A stretch of DNA of 64,000 nucleotides from Neoalteromonas flava (GTDB taxonomy: Bacteria; Pseudomonadota; Gammaproteobacteria; Enterobacterales; Alteromonadaceae), in contig NZ_PEAX01000006.1 of NCBI RefSeq assembly GCF_002807685.1, positions 124,001 to 188,000 on the forward strand, in the 5' to 3' direction. Each line of letters starts with the position of its first letter. Within the stretch, counting starts at the first letter, position 1. Shown piece after piece: positions 54,088 to 62,004 of the stretch. Under the pieces are notes generated by a model. That model worked only from the letters and a program-made list of their open reading frames with translations. It had not been told where the DNA came from and made no database searches. The translations under genes were made by a program, and so were the position numbers.

Positions 54088-56403
54088 TTAATAGAAGCGA
54101 TACCCTACGGTCAAGTGAATTGTGCGGGGATCGCCATAGTAACCAATCAAGGTTGTATCACCGCCCAAGCCTGGACCTAAAGTGCCGTCATCATTGCGAG
54201 TGACAAAGTCATAGCCGCCGATCACATATTCTTCATCAGTCAGGTTTTTACCATGTAAACTAGCAAACCAATTGCCTTCTTGGCTTTCCCAGCTAACACT
54301 TAGATTCAACATACCGTAGGCGTCTTGCTGGATAAGATCACTGGTTTCAAAAATCAGGTAATCATCACGATGATAATAGTTAGCGCTAAATACAAAATCA
54401 CCAACACCGCTCTCTAACACGTAGCCTGCTGACAAGTTGTAAGTTAACTCAGGGGTATTCGAAAGACCGATTAACGGTGGGATGGCGTCATTACGTTTGA
54501 TTTCAAAATCGATATAACCAATGTTTAGACCAAACTGCAGGTTGTCGGTAGCAACATAGGTAAAGTCAGCCTCAACTCCTTTGGCAGAGGTCTCAGCAGC
54601 ATTACGCAAGCGTTGCAACAGTGCGGTTGGATCATCACTGTTACCTTCAATACCAATGTACTGCCGATCGCTGTGATCATAAGTGAACAAAGCGATATTG
54701 GCGCGTAAATTATCTCCCCAATCACTCTTCATTCCCACTTCATAGGAATCTACGATCTCCGGTTTAACGCCCGGTTCATTAATCGTGGCTCGCGGATTAA
54801 ATGTGCCAGATTTAAAGCCTTGTGAATAACTAGCGTAAAACATCAAGTCTCTATCAACTTGGTACTCTAGGCCTACCCGCGGAGTAAAGCGTGACCAGCT
54901 CTCCACCGCTGGCGCATCGAGCACGCCATCGCCGTCACTATCACTACCGAGAACCTGTGGCACTAGGTCTCCCGCTGGACGCTGATAGCCGGGGATCCAA
55001 TCGCTGTAAGGATAAACATTGGCAAAGATTAAACCGTTATTGACTGTAGCTGACTTTTCCTCATCGGTGTAACGCGCACCCACTGACATGGACAACTGTT
55101 CAGTTAAATCAAAATTAGCCTGCGTATAGACCGCCCAGCTTTCGCTGTTATTACAGCCAGTAACTTCACGCGTTAAACCTGGGACACCGAAAGCTGCCCG
55201 TCCCAAAAAGCCGAGAACCGCATCAAAGTTACCGCAAGATTCACCATCATACAGATAGACCCCACCCACAATGGAGTAGGCTTCACCACTGTAATTGGCT
55301 TGCAGTTCATGCGTGGTATTCTCGTCATCGTATTCGGCTGGAACATCGAAGATATCCAACGCAGTATTATCAAAATCGATATTGGTGGGCGAATAACTTT
55401 CACGCGATGAGCCAATATACTTCAATTCAAGATTTTCAGAGAAATCATGCCTGACTAACCAGTTAATTCCTTCAAGGGTGACTTCATTGAATGTAGGTAA
55501 GCTGGTGTACGAATCAAACACACTGTCAGGCACCGGTGCATCAGTCAGCAGGCTCGGCATTAAACGATAGCCGCCCTTCGCATTTGAAGTATCTTTGGTT
55601 TTATCCCAGCCAATACGGATAAACCAGTCATCCGCCGGACGCAGCTCGACGGATAAACGTGCTGCCCAAAGATCTTTATTATAGTTTTCGAGATCCTGAT
55701 TGGGGATTGCTGATTGTAAATAGGTTCCAAAGCCGTCACGACTTAAATCAGCATAACCAAAACCTATGTAAAAAGTGTCATCTACCACTGGGATTTGGCC
55801 AGTAACCTTAACATCACGCTGGGAGTAACTGCCCACCGTACCTTGAACATTAAAGTTAAGGTCTCCAGTCATCTCTTTGGTGACATATTTTACCGCACCA
55901 CCAATGGTATTTTTACCATACAGCGTGCCTTGCGGACCACGCAGAATTTCAATGCGCTGGACATCCATGAGATCGAGCACAGCCCCTTGCGGACGTGCGA
56001 GGTACACATCATCGATATAAATACCAACGCCTGGCTCATAGCCCCATAGCGGATCCTGTTGACCCAAGCCGCGAATAAAGGCCGTTAATGTAGAGTTGGT
56101 ACCACGGCTAGTCTGCAACGTTGTGTTCGGTGAAAACTGTTGTAATTCGGTTAACACCGCAATGCCTTTTTGCTCAAGTTCCATGGCGCCAATTGAAGTA
56201 ATAGCGACAGGAACTTCCTGTAACGATTCGACAGTTTTGCGCGCGGTTACTTCAATGCGTTCAAGCTTTGGATTACTTTCTGCTGTTTCGACAGTGGCTG
56301 GATCTTGCGCGATTGCATTGAAACTAAAGCCCGCTAATGCCGCACTAATGGCAACGGCACATGCGCGTTTAGCGAACGGTTGATTATGGTTTTGCTGGTA
56401 CAT
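54088..56403 (-). CDS. TonB-dependent outer-membrane receptor
   Basis: 771 residues: a signal peptide (cleavage near AIA-QD), a TonB-box-like segment LERIEVTARK, a plug domain (about 55-165, with VPVAITSIGAMELEQKG and VQRIEILRGPQGTLYGKNTIGGAVKYVT), and a 22-strand barrel ending in aromatic FY. Sequence is of the large marine receptor group that imports many organic substrates as well as iron complexes. Its place opposite PHB-degrading genes suggests uptake of 3-hydroxybutyrate oligomers, which is inference. The ligand cannot be read from sequence. Confidence 0.92.
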   Translation of the reverse strand: MYQQNHNQPFAKRACAVAISAALAGFSFNAIAQDPATVETAESNPKLERIEVTARKTVESLQEVPVAITSIGAMELEQKGIAVLTELQQFSPNTTLQTSRGTNSTLTAFIRGLGQQDPLWGYEPGVGIYIDDVYLARPQGAVLDLMDVQRIEILRGPQGTLYGKNTIGGAVKYVTKEMTGDLNFNVQGTVGSYSQRDVKVTGQIPVVDDTFYIGFGYADLSRDGFGTYLQSAIPNQDLENYNKDLWAARLSVELRPADDWFIRIGWDKTKDTSNAKGGYRLMPSLLTDAPVPDSVFDSYTSLPTFNEVTLEGINWLVRHDFSENLELKYIGSSRESYSPTNIDFDNTALDIFDVPAEYDDENTTHELQANYSGEAYSIVGGVYLYDGESCGNFDAVLGFLGRAAFGVPGLTREVTGCNNSESWAVYTQANFDLTEQLSMSVGARYTDEEKSATVNNGLIFANVYPYSDWIPGYQRPAGDLVPQVLGSDSDGDGVLDAPAVESWSRFTPRVGLEYQVDRDLMFYASYSQGFKSGTFNPRATINEPGVKPEIVDSYEVGMKSDWGDNLRANIALFTYDHSDRQYIGIEGNSDDPTALLQRLRNAAETSAKGVEADFTYVATDNLQFGLNIGYIDFEIKRNDAIPPLIGLSNTPELTYNLSAGYVLESGVGDFVFSANYYHRDDYLIFETSDLIQQDAYGMLNLSVSWESQEGNWFASLHGKNLTDEEYVIGGYDFVTRNDDGTLGPGLGGDTTLIGYYGDPRTIHLTVGYRFY

Positions 56404-56499
56404 AGGGTTGTCCCTTTTTTAATATCGTTAGTGGTTTTAAACACAATTACAGGGCTACGGTCTGGTGTTAAATCTATGTGAAAAAATCGTTAAGGTATG

Positions 56500-56515
56500 T
56501 AGTACGATGGTACTA
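56500..56515. promoter_or_regulatory. Inverted repeat between the receptor and permease genes
   Basis: TAGTAC and GTACTA flank a GATG centre in the 193-base divergent gap between the TonB receptor and the permease. A twofold site with TAC half-sites is the type bound by NarL-class regulators, so the CrbR-type regulator is a candidate binder (inference). Confidence 0.45.
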
Positions 56516-56596
56516 TGGCATAAATCTTCGATCCCGCCACAATGAACTTCGTTTTCAGGAGTCTGCGGTCACAGTACTCAATTAGGAAACTTTACT

Positions 56597-57892
56597 ATGC
56601 TCAGTTTAATTGGATTAATTGGCGGCTTAGCGCTGCTTATTTTTCTAACCATACGCGGTATGAACTTGTTTATTGCTGCCCCTTTGTGCGCGCTAATCGT
56701 TGCGCTAACCAGTGGATTGCCCGTCTTTCTCGGTGACGGCAATTTTGTCACTACCTATATGCAAGGCTTTACTGGATTCATCGCATCCTGGTTCTTTATG
56801 TTTTTACTTGGCGCCTTGTTTGGCAAGTTTATGGAAGATACCGGCGCAGCCGATTCAGTAGCCAAATGGATTGTCGATAAACTGGGGTTTCATCGTGCGG
56901 TATTAGCAGTCGTGTTGGCCTGTGCCATATTGACCTACGGCGGTGTCAGTGTGTTCATTGTGGCCTTTTCAGTCTATCCAATGGCACTGAGTTTATTTAA
57001 AGATGCCAACCTACCGCGCCGGTTTATTCCTGCCACCATGGCATTTGGTTCCGTCACCTTTACCATGACTTCGGCAGGCTCGCCCGAAATCCAAAACTGG
57101 ATCCCGATTAAATATTTGGGGACTTCGCCATTTGCCGCCTGGGAAGTGAGTTTTGTGGTTGCGGTATTTATGGCCTTATTCGGTTATATGTGGCTTAAGC
57201 GAATGATTGGCAAAGCAGTTGCCAATGGCGAAAGATTCGAAGCTCGCAAAACCGACCCGGAAATCCCGGTGCGCGACTATCCGCATCCTCTGACGGGAAT
57301 AGTCCCGCTGATCGTGGTTTTGGTTTTATCGTTTACATTGCACGAAAGTTTGGCACAACTTGCATTGATTGTGGCCTTGGGTGGCGGTGTTCTAACCCTG
57401 ATGGCGATTAATTTTCAGCACTTTCATAACCTTTCCGAAGCTGTCCATCTGGGTACTACGGGTGCCTTGCTCGCCATTGGCAATACGGCTGCTGTGGTAG
57501 GTTTTGGCTCGATTGCCAAATCGACAGCAGCGTTCCAAACCACAGTAGAGGTGATGACACAAATTCCCGGCAATGAACTTATCGGCGCCGCAATTGCGGT
57601 CAGTGTTATCGCCGGTTTGACTGGCTCTGCATCAGGCGGTCAAGCGATTGCGTTACCCTTGGTTGGTCCACATTACATGGACCAAGGCGTTGATCCCGAA
57701 GAGTTGCATCGGATTGTTTCTATTTCCTCGGGGGCGTTAGATTCACTCCCTCACAATGGTTATGTAGTGACCACAATCCGAGCGATCTGCGGTGAAACGC
57801 ATCAAGCTGCGTATTGGCCTTTGGCTGCTCTGACGGTAGTTGTGCCTACGATTGGCTTAGTCATGGCGATCACCCTGTTCACTTTATTCTAG
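56597..57892 (+). CDS. GntP-family permease, probably for 3-hydroxybutyrate
   Basis: 431 residues with about 12 membrane helices. The GntP-family signature occurs as FGKFMEDTGAADSVAKWIVDKLG with ILTYGGVSVFIVAFSVYPMA near 75-130 and GLTGSASGGQAIALPLVG near 335. This variant resembles the D-beta-hydroxybutyrate permeases adjoining 3-hydroxybutyrate dehydrogenase genes in pseudomonads rather than gluconate permeases. AGGAAA upstream supports the ATG. It leads the four-gene unit gntP-hydrolase-depolymerase-dehydrogenase, with gaps of 5-15 bases. Confidence 0.88.
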   Translation: MLSLIGLIGGLALLIFLTIRGMNLFIAAPLCALIVALTSGLPVFLGDGNFVTTYMQGFTGFIASWFFMFLLGALFGKFMEDTGAADSVAKWIVDKLGFHRAVLAVVLACAILTYGGVSVFIVAFSVYPMALSLFKDANLPRRFIPATMAFGSVTFTMTSAGSPEIQNWIPIKYLGTSPFAAWEVSFVVAVFMALFGYMWLKRMIGKAVANGERFEARKTDPEIPVRDYPHPLTGIVPLIVVLVLSFTLHESLAQLALIVALGGGVLTLMAINFQHFHNLSEAVHLGTTGALLAIGNTAAVVGFGSIAKSTAAFQTTVEVMTQIPGNELIGAAIAVSVIAGLTGSASGGQAIALPLVGPHYMDQGVDPEELHRIVSISSGALDSLPHNGYVVTTIRAICGETHQAAYWPLAALTVVVPTIGLVMAITLFTLF

Positions 57893-57901
57893 AGAGCGAT
57901 T

Positions 57902-59125
57902 ATGCGAGTGTTTAACAACCCTAAGTGGTGTGGAGCCCTGAGCTTATGGGTACTGTTGCTAGTAAGTTTCCACAGCAATGCAGAAACACTATTGACAACG
58001 AAGCAAACGTTTACCACTCAGGATTTCACCTTTTTCAACGGTAAAACCCTTCCCCAAGTCAGCGTTGGTTGGGAAAGCTACGGGACTCTGAATGCGCAAA
58101 GAGACAACGTGGTCCTGATCACTCATTATTTTACCGGTAACTCTCATGCGGCAGGTAAATATCACCCAGATGACCCTGTTGCCGGCTACTGGGATGCCAT
58201 CATTGGTCCTGGCAAAGCCATCGATACTGATCGCTTTTTCGTGATCAGTGTGGATTCTTTGGCGAATCTGTCGGTGCATGACTCGAATGTGGTAACCACC
58301 GGACCAGCGTCAATAGATCCCACCACTGGCAAACCGTACGGCCTGAACTTTCCGGTCATCACCATGCGCGACTTAGTCAATATTCAAAAACGTGTGCTGG
58401 AGAGCTTGGGCATTGAAAAGCTCTATGCTGTGGCGGGGCCCTCAATGGGTTCTATGCAAGCTATTGAATGGGCCAGCGCCTATCCTGATTGGGTACCCCG
58501 CTTAATTTCAGTGATTGGAGCTGCGCAAGCCGACCCATGGACCACAACGCTATTAGAGCAATGGGCGATCCCAATTAAACTCGACCCTGCCTGGCACCAA
58601 GGAGATTATTACGGCAAAGCCAAGCCCCTGGCCGGCTTAACCGCGACCCTCATGTTTATTACCCAAGACGCCCTCACCCCCAGCTTCTTTCAGCAGCAAG
58701 GCGAGCAACTTGGACATTATCCATTGCAATCTGAGCCCCTGATGGATATTAATGCAGAACATACGATTACGGCATGGTTGCGTCAGCGCGCGGCCGAGCG
58801 CGCTAAATTGATGGATGCTAATCACCTGCTGTATCTAGTTCGTGCCTGCCAATTATTTTTGGCCGGTCAACAAGGTGATTTAACCCATGGCTTAGCACGT
58901 ATTCAGGCCAAAACATTGTTGCTACCAGCAAGCCAAGACCTGCTACTTATGCCACACCTTGCCAAACACGCCCATGAACAATTGCAGGCATTGGATAAAT
59001 CGTCCACCTACCATGAATTTGCTGGTGATTTAGGACATCTTGAAGGTGTTTTAGGCATCGCACAACACGCCGCCACCATTCGCGAGTTTTTGGCCATAGA
59101 GTCGCCAACCACTGCTGTAAAATAA
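57902..59125 (+). CDS. Exported alpha/beta hydrolase, MetX (homoserine acetyltransferase)-like
   Basis: 407 residues with a signal peptide (cleavage near NAE), then the MetX-like fold: LITHYFTGNSHAAG oxyanion segment, nucleophile S181 in GPSMGSMQAIEWA, acid Asp in LLPASQDLLLMP and base His in GDLGHLEGV. The exported location rules against homoserine acylation. In this operon an esterase on hydroxybutyrate oligomers or on the receptor's ligand is more likely (inference). It starts nine bases after the permease gene. Confidence 0.82.
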   Translation: MRVFNNPKWCGALSLWVLLLVSFHSNAETLLTTKQTFTTQDFTFFNGKTLPQVSVGWESYGTLNAQRDNVVLITHYFTGNSHAAGKYHPDDPVAGYWDAIIGPGKAIDTDRFFVISVDSLANLSVHDSNVVTTGPASIDPTTGKPYGLNFPVITMRDLVNIQKRVLESLGIEKLYAVAGPSMGSMQAIEWASAYPDWVPRLISVIGAAQADPWTTTLLEQWAIPIKLDPAWHQGDYYGKAKPLAGLTATLMFITQDALTPSFFQQQGEQLGHYPLQSEPLMDINAEHTITAWLRQRAAERAKLMDANHLLYLVRACQLFLAGQQGDLTHGLARIQAKTLLLPASQDLLLMPHLAKHAHEQLQALDKSSTYHEFAGDLGHLEGVLGIAQHAATIREFLAIESPTTAVK

Positions 59126-59140
59126 AAGTGAGAAATCAGC

Positions 59141-60154
59141 ATGAAAAAATTAGTTCCTACAATAATCACTGGCTTAATTACGCTCTCGGGTGTAACTGAA
59201 GCGAGCGAGACACTTCCCCCGTTAGCCCTAGACCTGAGCCAAACCACTGTCAGCGGTTTATCGTCGGGCGGCTACATGGCGACTCAGTTCCATTTAGCCA
59301 ATAGCAACTGGATCAATGGCGCTGCACTGATTGGTACTGGCCCATATTACTGCGCTCAGGGGGATATTGGCATCGCACTCGGACAATGCGTTTCTAAACT
59401 GAATAGCCCTATCGACACTACTGACCTGCTGGCACAGGCTAAAGAATATGCCAAAGCTGGCCTACTGCCAGCGCTGGATAACCTCGCCGATGATCGGGTG
59501 TGGATCCTACATGGGACCCAAGACAGCACAGTAAATCGCGGTGCCGCTGATGCATTAGTCGCCCAGTATCAACATTGGGTCACCAATGGCACAGTGACGT
59601 ACATCGACGACAAACCCTTTGCTCACCACTTCCCCACGGAAGATCAAGGCAGTAGCTGTTCGGTCTCAGAATCGCCCTACCTGGGTGCCTGTGGGTATGA
59701 CGCTGCTGGTGAATTATTGCAAGCACTGCTGGGAGAACTGAATCCCAAAGCCACAGGGTTACCCGAAAACTTACATCGCTTTGATCAACATGCGTTGGGT
59801 GGAGAACCGGCAGATGGGTTGGCCGAATCAGGCTATGTGTATATTCCTACCGCTTGTGCTGCTGAAGACTGTCGTTTACACATCAGTTTCCACGGCTGCA
59901 ATCAAAACATGCAAGCCGTGGGAGACACATACGCGAGCTCAACGGGATTGAATGCTTGGGCGGAAACTAACCGAATAGTCGTGCTTTACCCGCAAACTAA
60001 AACTTCAATGATTATGCCGCTAAACCCGCAAGGCTGCTGGGACTGGTGGGGATACAGTGGTAATAACTATGCAAATTCAGAAGCTGCGCAAGTGGTTGCC
60101 ATCACCAACATGATTGAACAGCTCAATAGTCGGTCACAACAATCAGGGAACTAA
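59141..60154 (+). CDS. Extracellular or periplasmic poly(3-hydroxybutyrate) depolymerase, type II catalytic domain
   Basis: 337 residues with a signal peptide (cleavage near EA-SE). The lipase box lies at the extreme N-terminus, GLSSGGYM with S42, the circularly permuted order of type II PHB depolymerases. The acid is D128 (HGTQDSTVN) and the base H162/H163 (FAHHFPTE). The oxyanion-type segment SFHGCNQNM lies near 250. No separate substrate-binding domain or linker follows, so it may act on amorphous polymer or oligomers. It lies between the hydrolase and the 3-hydroxybutyrate dehydrogenase, which strengthens the call. Confidence 0.85.
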   Translation: MKKLVPTIITGLITLSGVTEASETLPPLALDLSQTTVSGLSSGGYMATQFHLANSNWINGAALIGTGPYYCAQGDIGIALGQCVSKLNSPIDTTDLLAQAKEYAKAGLLPALDNLADDRVWILHGTQDSTVNRGAADALVAQYQHWVTNGTVTYIDDKPFAHHFPTEDQGSSCSVSESPYLGACGYDAAGELLQALLGELNPKATGLPENLHRFDQHALGGEPADGLAESGYVYIPTACAAEDCRLHISFHGCNQNMQAVGDTYASSTGLNAWAETNRIVVLYPQTKTSMIMPLNPQGCWDWWGYSGNNYANSEAAQVVAITNMIEQLNSRSQQSGN

Positions 60155-60159
60155 CAATA

Positions 60160-60927
60160 ATGACTAGACGCAACATTTTGATCACAGGTGGTGCCAGTGG
60201 TATTGGTTTTGGTATTGCTGAAAGCCTAGCAGCAGATGGCCATCATTGTGTTATTGCAGATTTATCGCTAACCGCAGCGCAACAGGCGGCAGATAAGCTT
60301 ATCGCCTCGGGTGGCAATGCTGAGGCGATTGAAATAGATGTGTGTGACCCACAGCAGGTTGCACACTTACCAACGCAACTGCAAGCCACACCGATTGATA
60401 TCCTGGTCAATAATGCCGGTATTCAGCACGTGGCAAAATTGGAAGACTTTCCGGCCCACAAATGGCAACAGCTTATCCAAGTGATGTTGGTTGGCCCAGC
60501 ACTATTAACGCAAGCGTTACTGCCGCATATGCGGCAACAAAATTTCGGCCGGGTCATCAATGTGGGATCGATCCACTCAGTAATCGCTTCACCCTATAAA
60601 TCAGCCTATGTCGCCGCTAAGCATGGCCTATTAGGTTTTGCCAAAACCATCGCACTGGAAACCGGTAACTGCGATGTCACCATCAATACATTGTGTCCTG
60701 CCTATGTGAAAACGCCTCTCGTGGAACAACAGATCGCGGCACAAGCGAAGGAGAATAATCTTTCGGAAGAGGATGTGATCAACAAAATCATGCTGGAACC
60801 CATGCCCAAGAAAGCCTTTATCGATATCCAAGAATTGGCTGATAGTGCCAAGTTTTTAATCTCTGCCAGCGCGCGTAATATCACCGGCCAAACACTGATT
60901 TTGGATGGCGGCTGGACCTGTCGATAG
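60160..60927 (+). CDS. D-3-hydroxybutyrate dehydrogenase (SDR family)
   Basis: 255 residues, short-chain dehydrogenase: NAD motif TGGASGIGFGIAES at 9-22, NNAGIQHV near 86, catalytic Ser in VGSIHSV, Tyr and Lys in SAYVAAKHG, and the C-terminal GQTLILDGGW. The combination matches bacterial 3-hydroxybutyrate dehydrogenases, which oxidise the monomer to acetoacetate with NAD+. It starts five bases after the depolymerase and completes the pathway from polymer to cytosolic ketone body. A possible hairpin (GTTGAGG/CCTCAAC, 60960-60981) follows. Confidence 0.9.
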   Translation: MTRRNILITGGASGIGFGIAESLAADGHHCVIADLSLTAAQQAADKLIASGGNAEAIEIDVCDPQQVAHLPTQLQATPIDILVNNAGIQHVAKLEDFPAHKWQQLIQVMLVGPALLTQALLPHMRQQNFGRVINVGSIHSVIASPYKSAYVAAKHGLLGFAKTIALETGNCDVTINTLCPAYVKTPLVEQQIAAQAKENNLSEEDVINKIMLEPMPKKAFIDIQELADSAKFLISASARNITGQTLILDGGWTCR

Positions 60928-61081
60928 GCAGTAATCGGGTCAACTAGTGTGCCACTAACGTTGAGGTGGCCCCTCCTCAACCAGTTGGGTGTTAGCCTTG
61001 TATTTCGGAAGAAAAAATCAAGATTTGTGTTCCCCATGAAGTATGCTAGTGTTTTGATACTAAAAATCTTCGCAATTTCGC

Positions 61082-61957
61082 ATGACCTACAAAACCGTCG
61101 GACTAATTGGCAAACCTGCTCATCAAGGTGCGCAGCAGAGTCTTTCTGCTGTTATTGATTTTTTGCGCGAGCAACACTGTGACATTTTGCTCGAAGAGCA
61201 CATTGCCAAGGACTTCCCAAATCAAGGGCTAACCAGTTGTAGTTTAGTCGATATTGGTAAACAAGCGGACTTAGCCATCGTCGTGGGTGGTGATGGCAAT
61301 ATGATCGGCGCCGCCCGAGTCTTAGCGCGCTTTAACGTGGCGGTGGTCGGCGTCAATCGTGGTAATTTAGGATTTTTAACCGATATTCACCCGGATGAAA
61401 TTCAGCAGCAACTGGCTTTACTGTTCGCCGGCGAATCGGTAACCGAGCAACGCTTCTTATTAGAAGTCGAAGTGTATCGCCACGAACAGTTGAAAAGCGC
61501 CAGTTCAGCGGTCAATGAAGTAGTTTTGCACCACGGTAAAGTGGCGCACATGATGGAGTTCGAAGTCTACATCGATGACCACTTTGTGTTTTCGCAACGT
61601 TCAGATGGCTTGATCATAGCCACGCCAACAGGCTCTACGGCCTATTCCCTCTCTGGAGGCGGACCGATTTTGATGCCCAAGCTTGATGCGCTAACGTTAG
61701 TACCTATGTTCCCTCATACGCTAAGTAGTCGCCCTATTGTGGTCGATGCAAACTCGACAGTGTCAATGCGTGTGTCAAAGGTCAATAGCTCTAACCTACA
61801 AGTCAGCTGTGACAGTCATATCGTACTTCCGGTCTTACCCGGAGACGAAATCCGTATTCGCAAGAACCCCGACCAATTATCACTGGTACACCCAAAAGGT
61901 TACAGCTACTTCACTGTATTGCGCAATAAGCTCGGCTGGGGCAGTAAATTGTACTGA
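61082..61957 (+). CDS. nadK: NAD kinase
   Basis: Phosphorylates NAD to NADP in the cytoplasm. 291 residues with the catalytic [11 protein letters not shown] motif near 63-73, [13 protein letters not shown] near 92, and the [16 protein letters not shown] segment near 180. Length equals E. coli NadK. In relatives it adjoins grpE divergently; here the PHB locus and CrbS/CrbR block lie between. Confidence 0.97.
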   Translation: MTYKTVGLIGKPAHQGAQQSLSAVIDFLREQHCDILLEEHIAKDFPNQGLTSCSLVDIGKQADLAIVVGGDGNMIGAARVLARFNVAVVGVNRGNLGFLTDIHPDEIQQQLALLFAGESVTEQRFLLEVEVYRHEQLKSASSAVNEVVLHHGKVAHMMEFEVYIDDHFVFSQRSDGLIIATPTGSTAYSLSGGGPILMPKLDALTLVPMFPHTLSSRPIVVDANSTVSMRVSKVNSSNLQVSCDSHIVLPVLPGDEIRIRKNPDQLSLVHPKGYSYFTVLRNKLGWGSKLY

Positions 61958-62004
61958 GTCCATTGCGCAATAGCGCATCCAGCTATGTGCAGCACTGCAA
62001 GTAA

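Noticed and set aside
56096-56383. 95-codon frame opposite the TonB receptor signal region.
   Set aside because: Antisense shadow with no ribosome site and no recognisable features.
61958-62004. TGCGC-AATA-GCGCA hairpin between nadK and the convergent fusion gene.
   Set aside because: Only five pairs and no T-run, so not convincing as a terminator.
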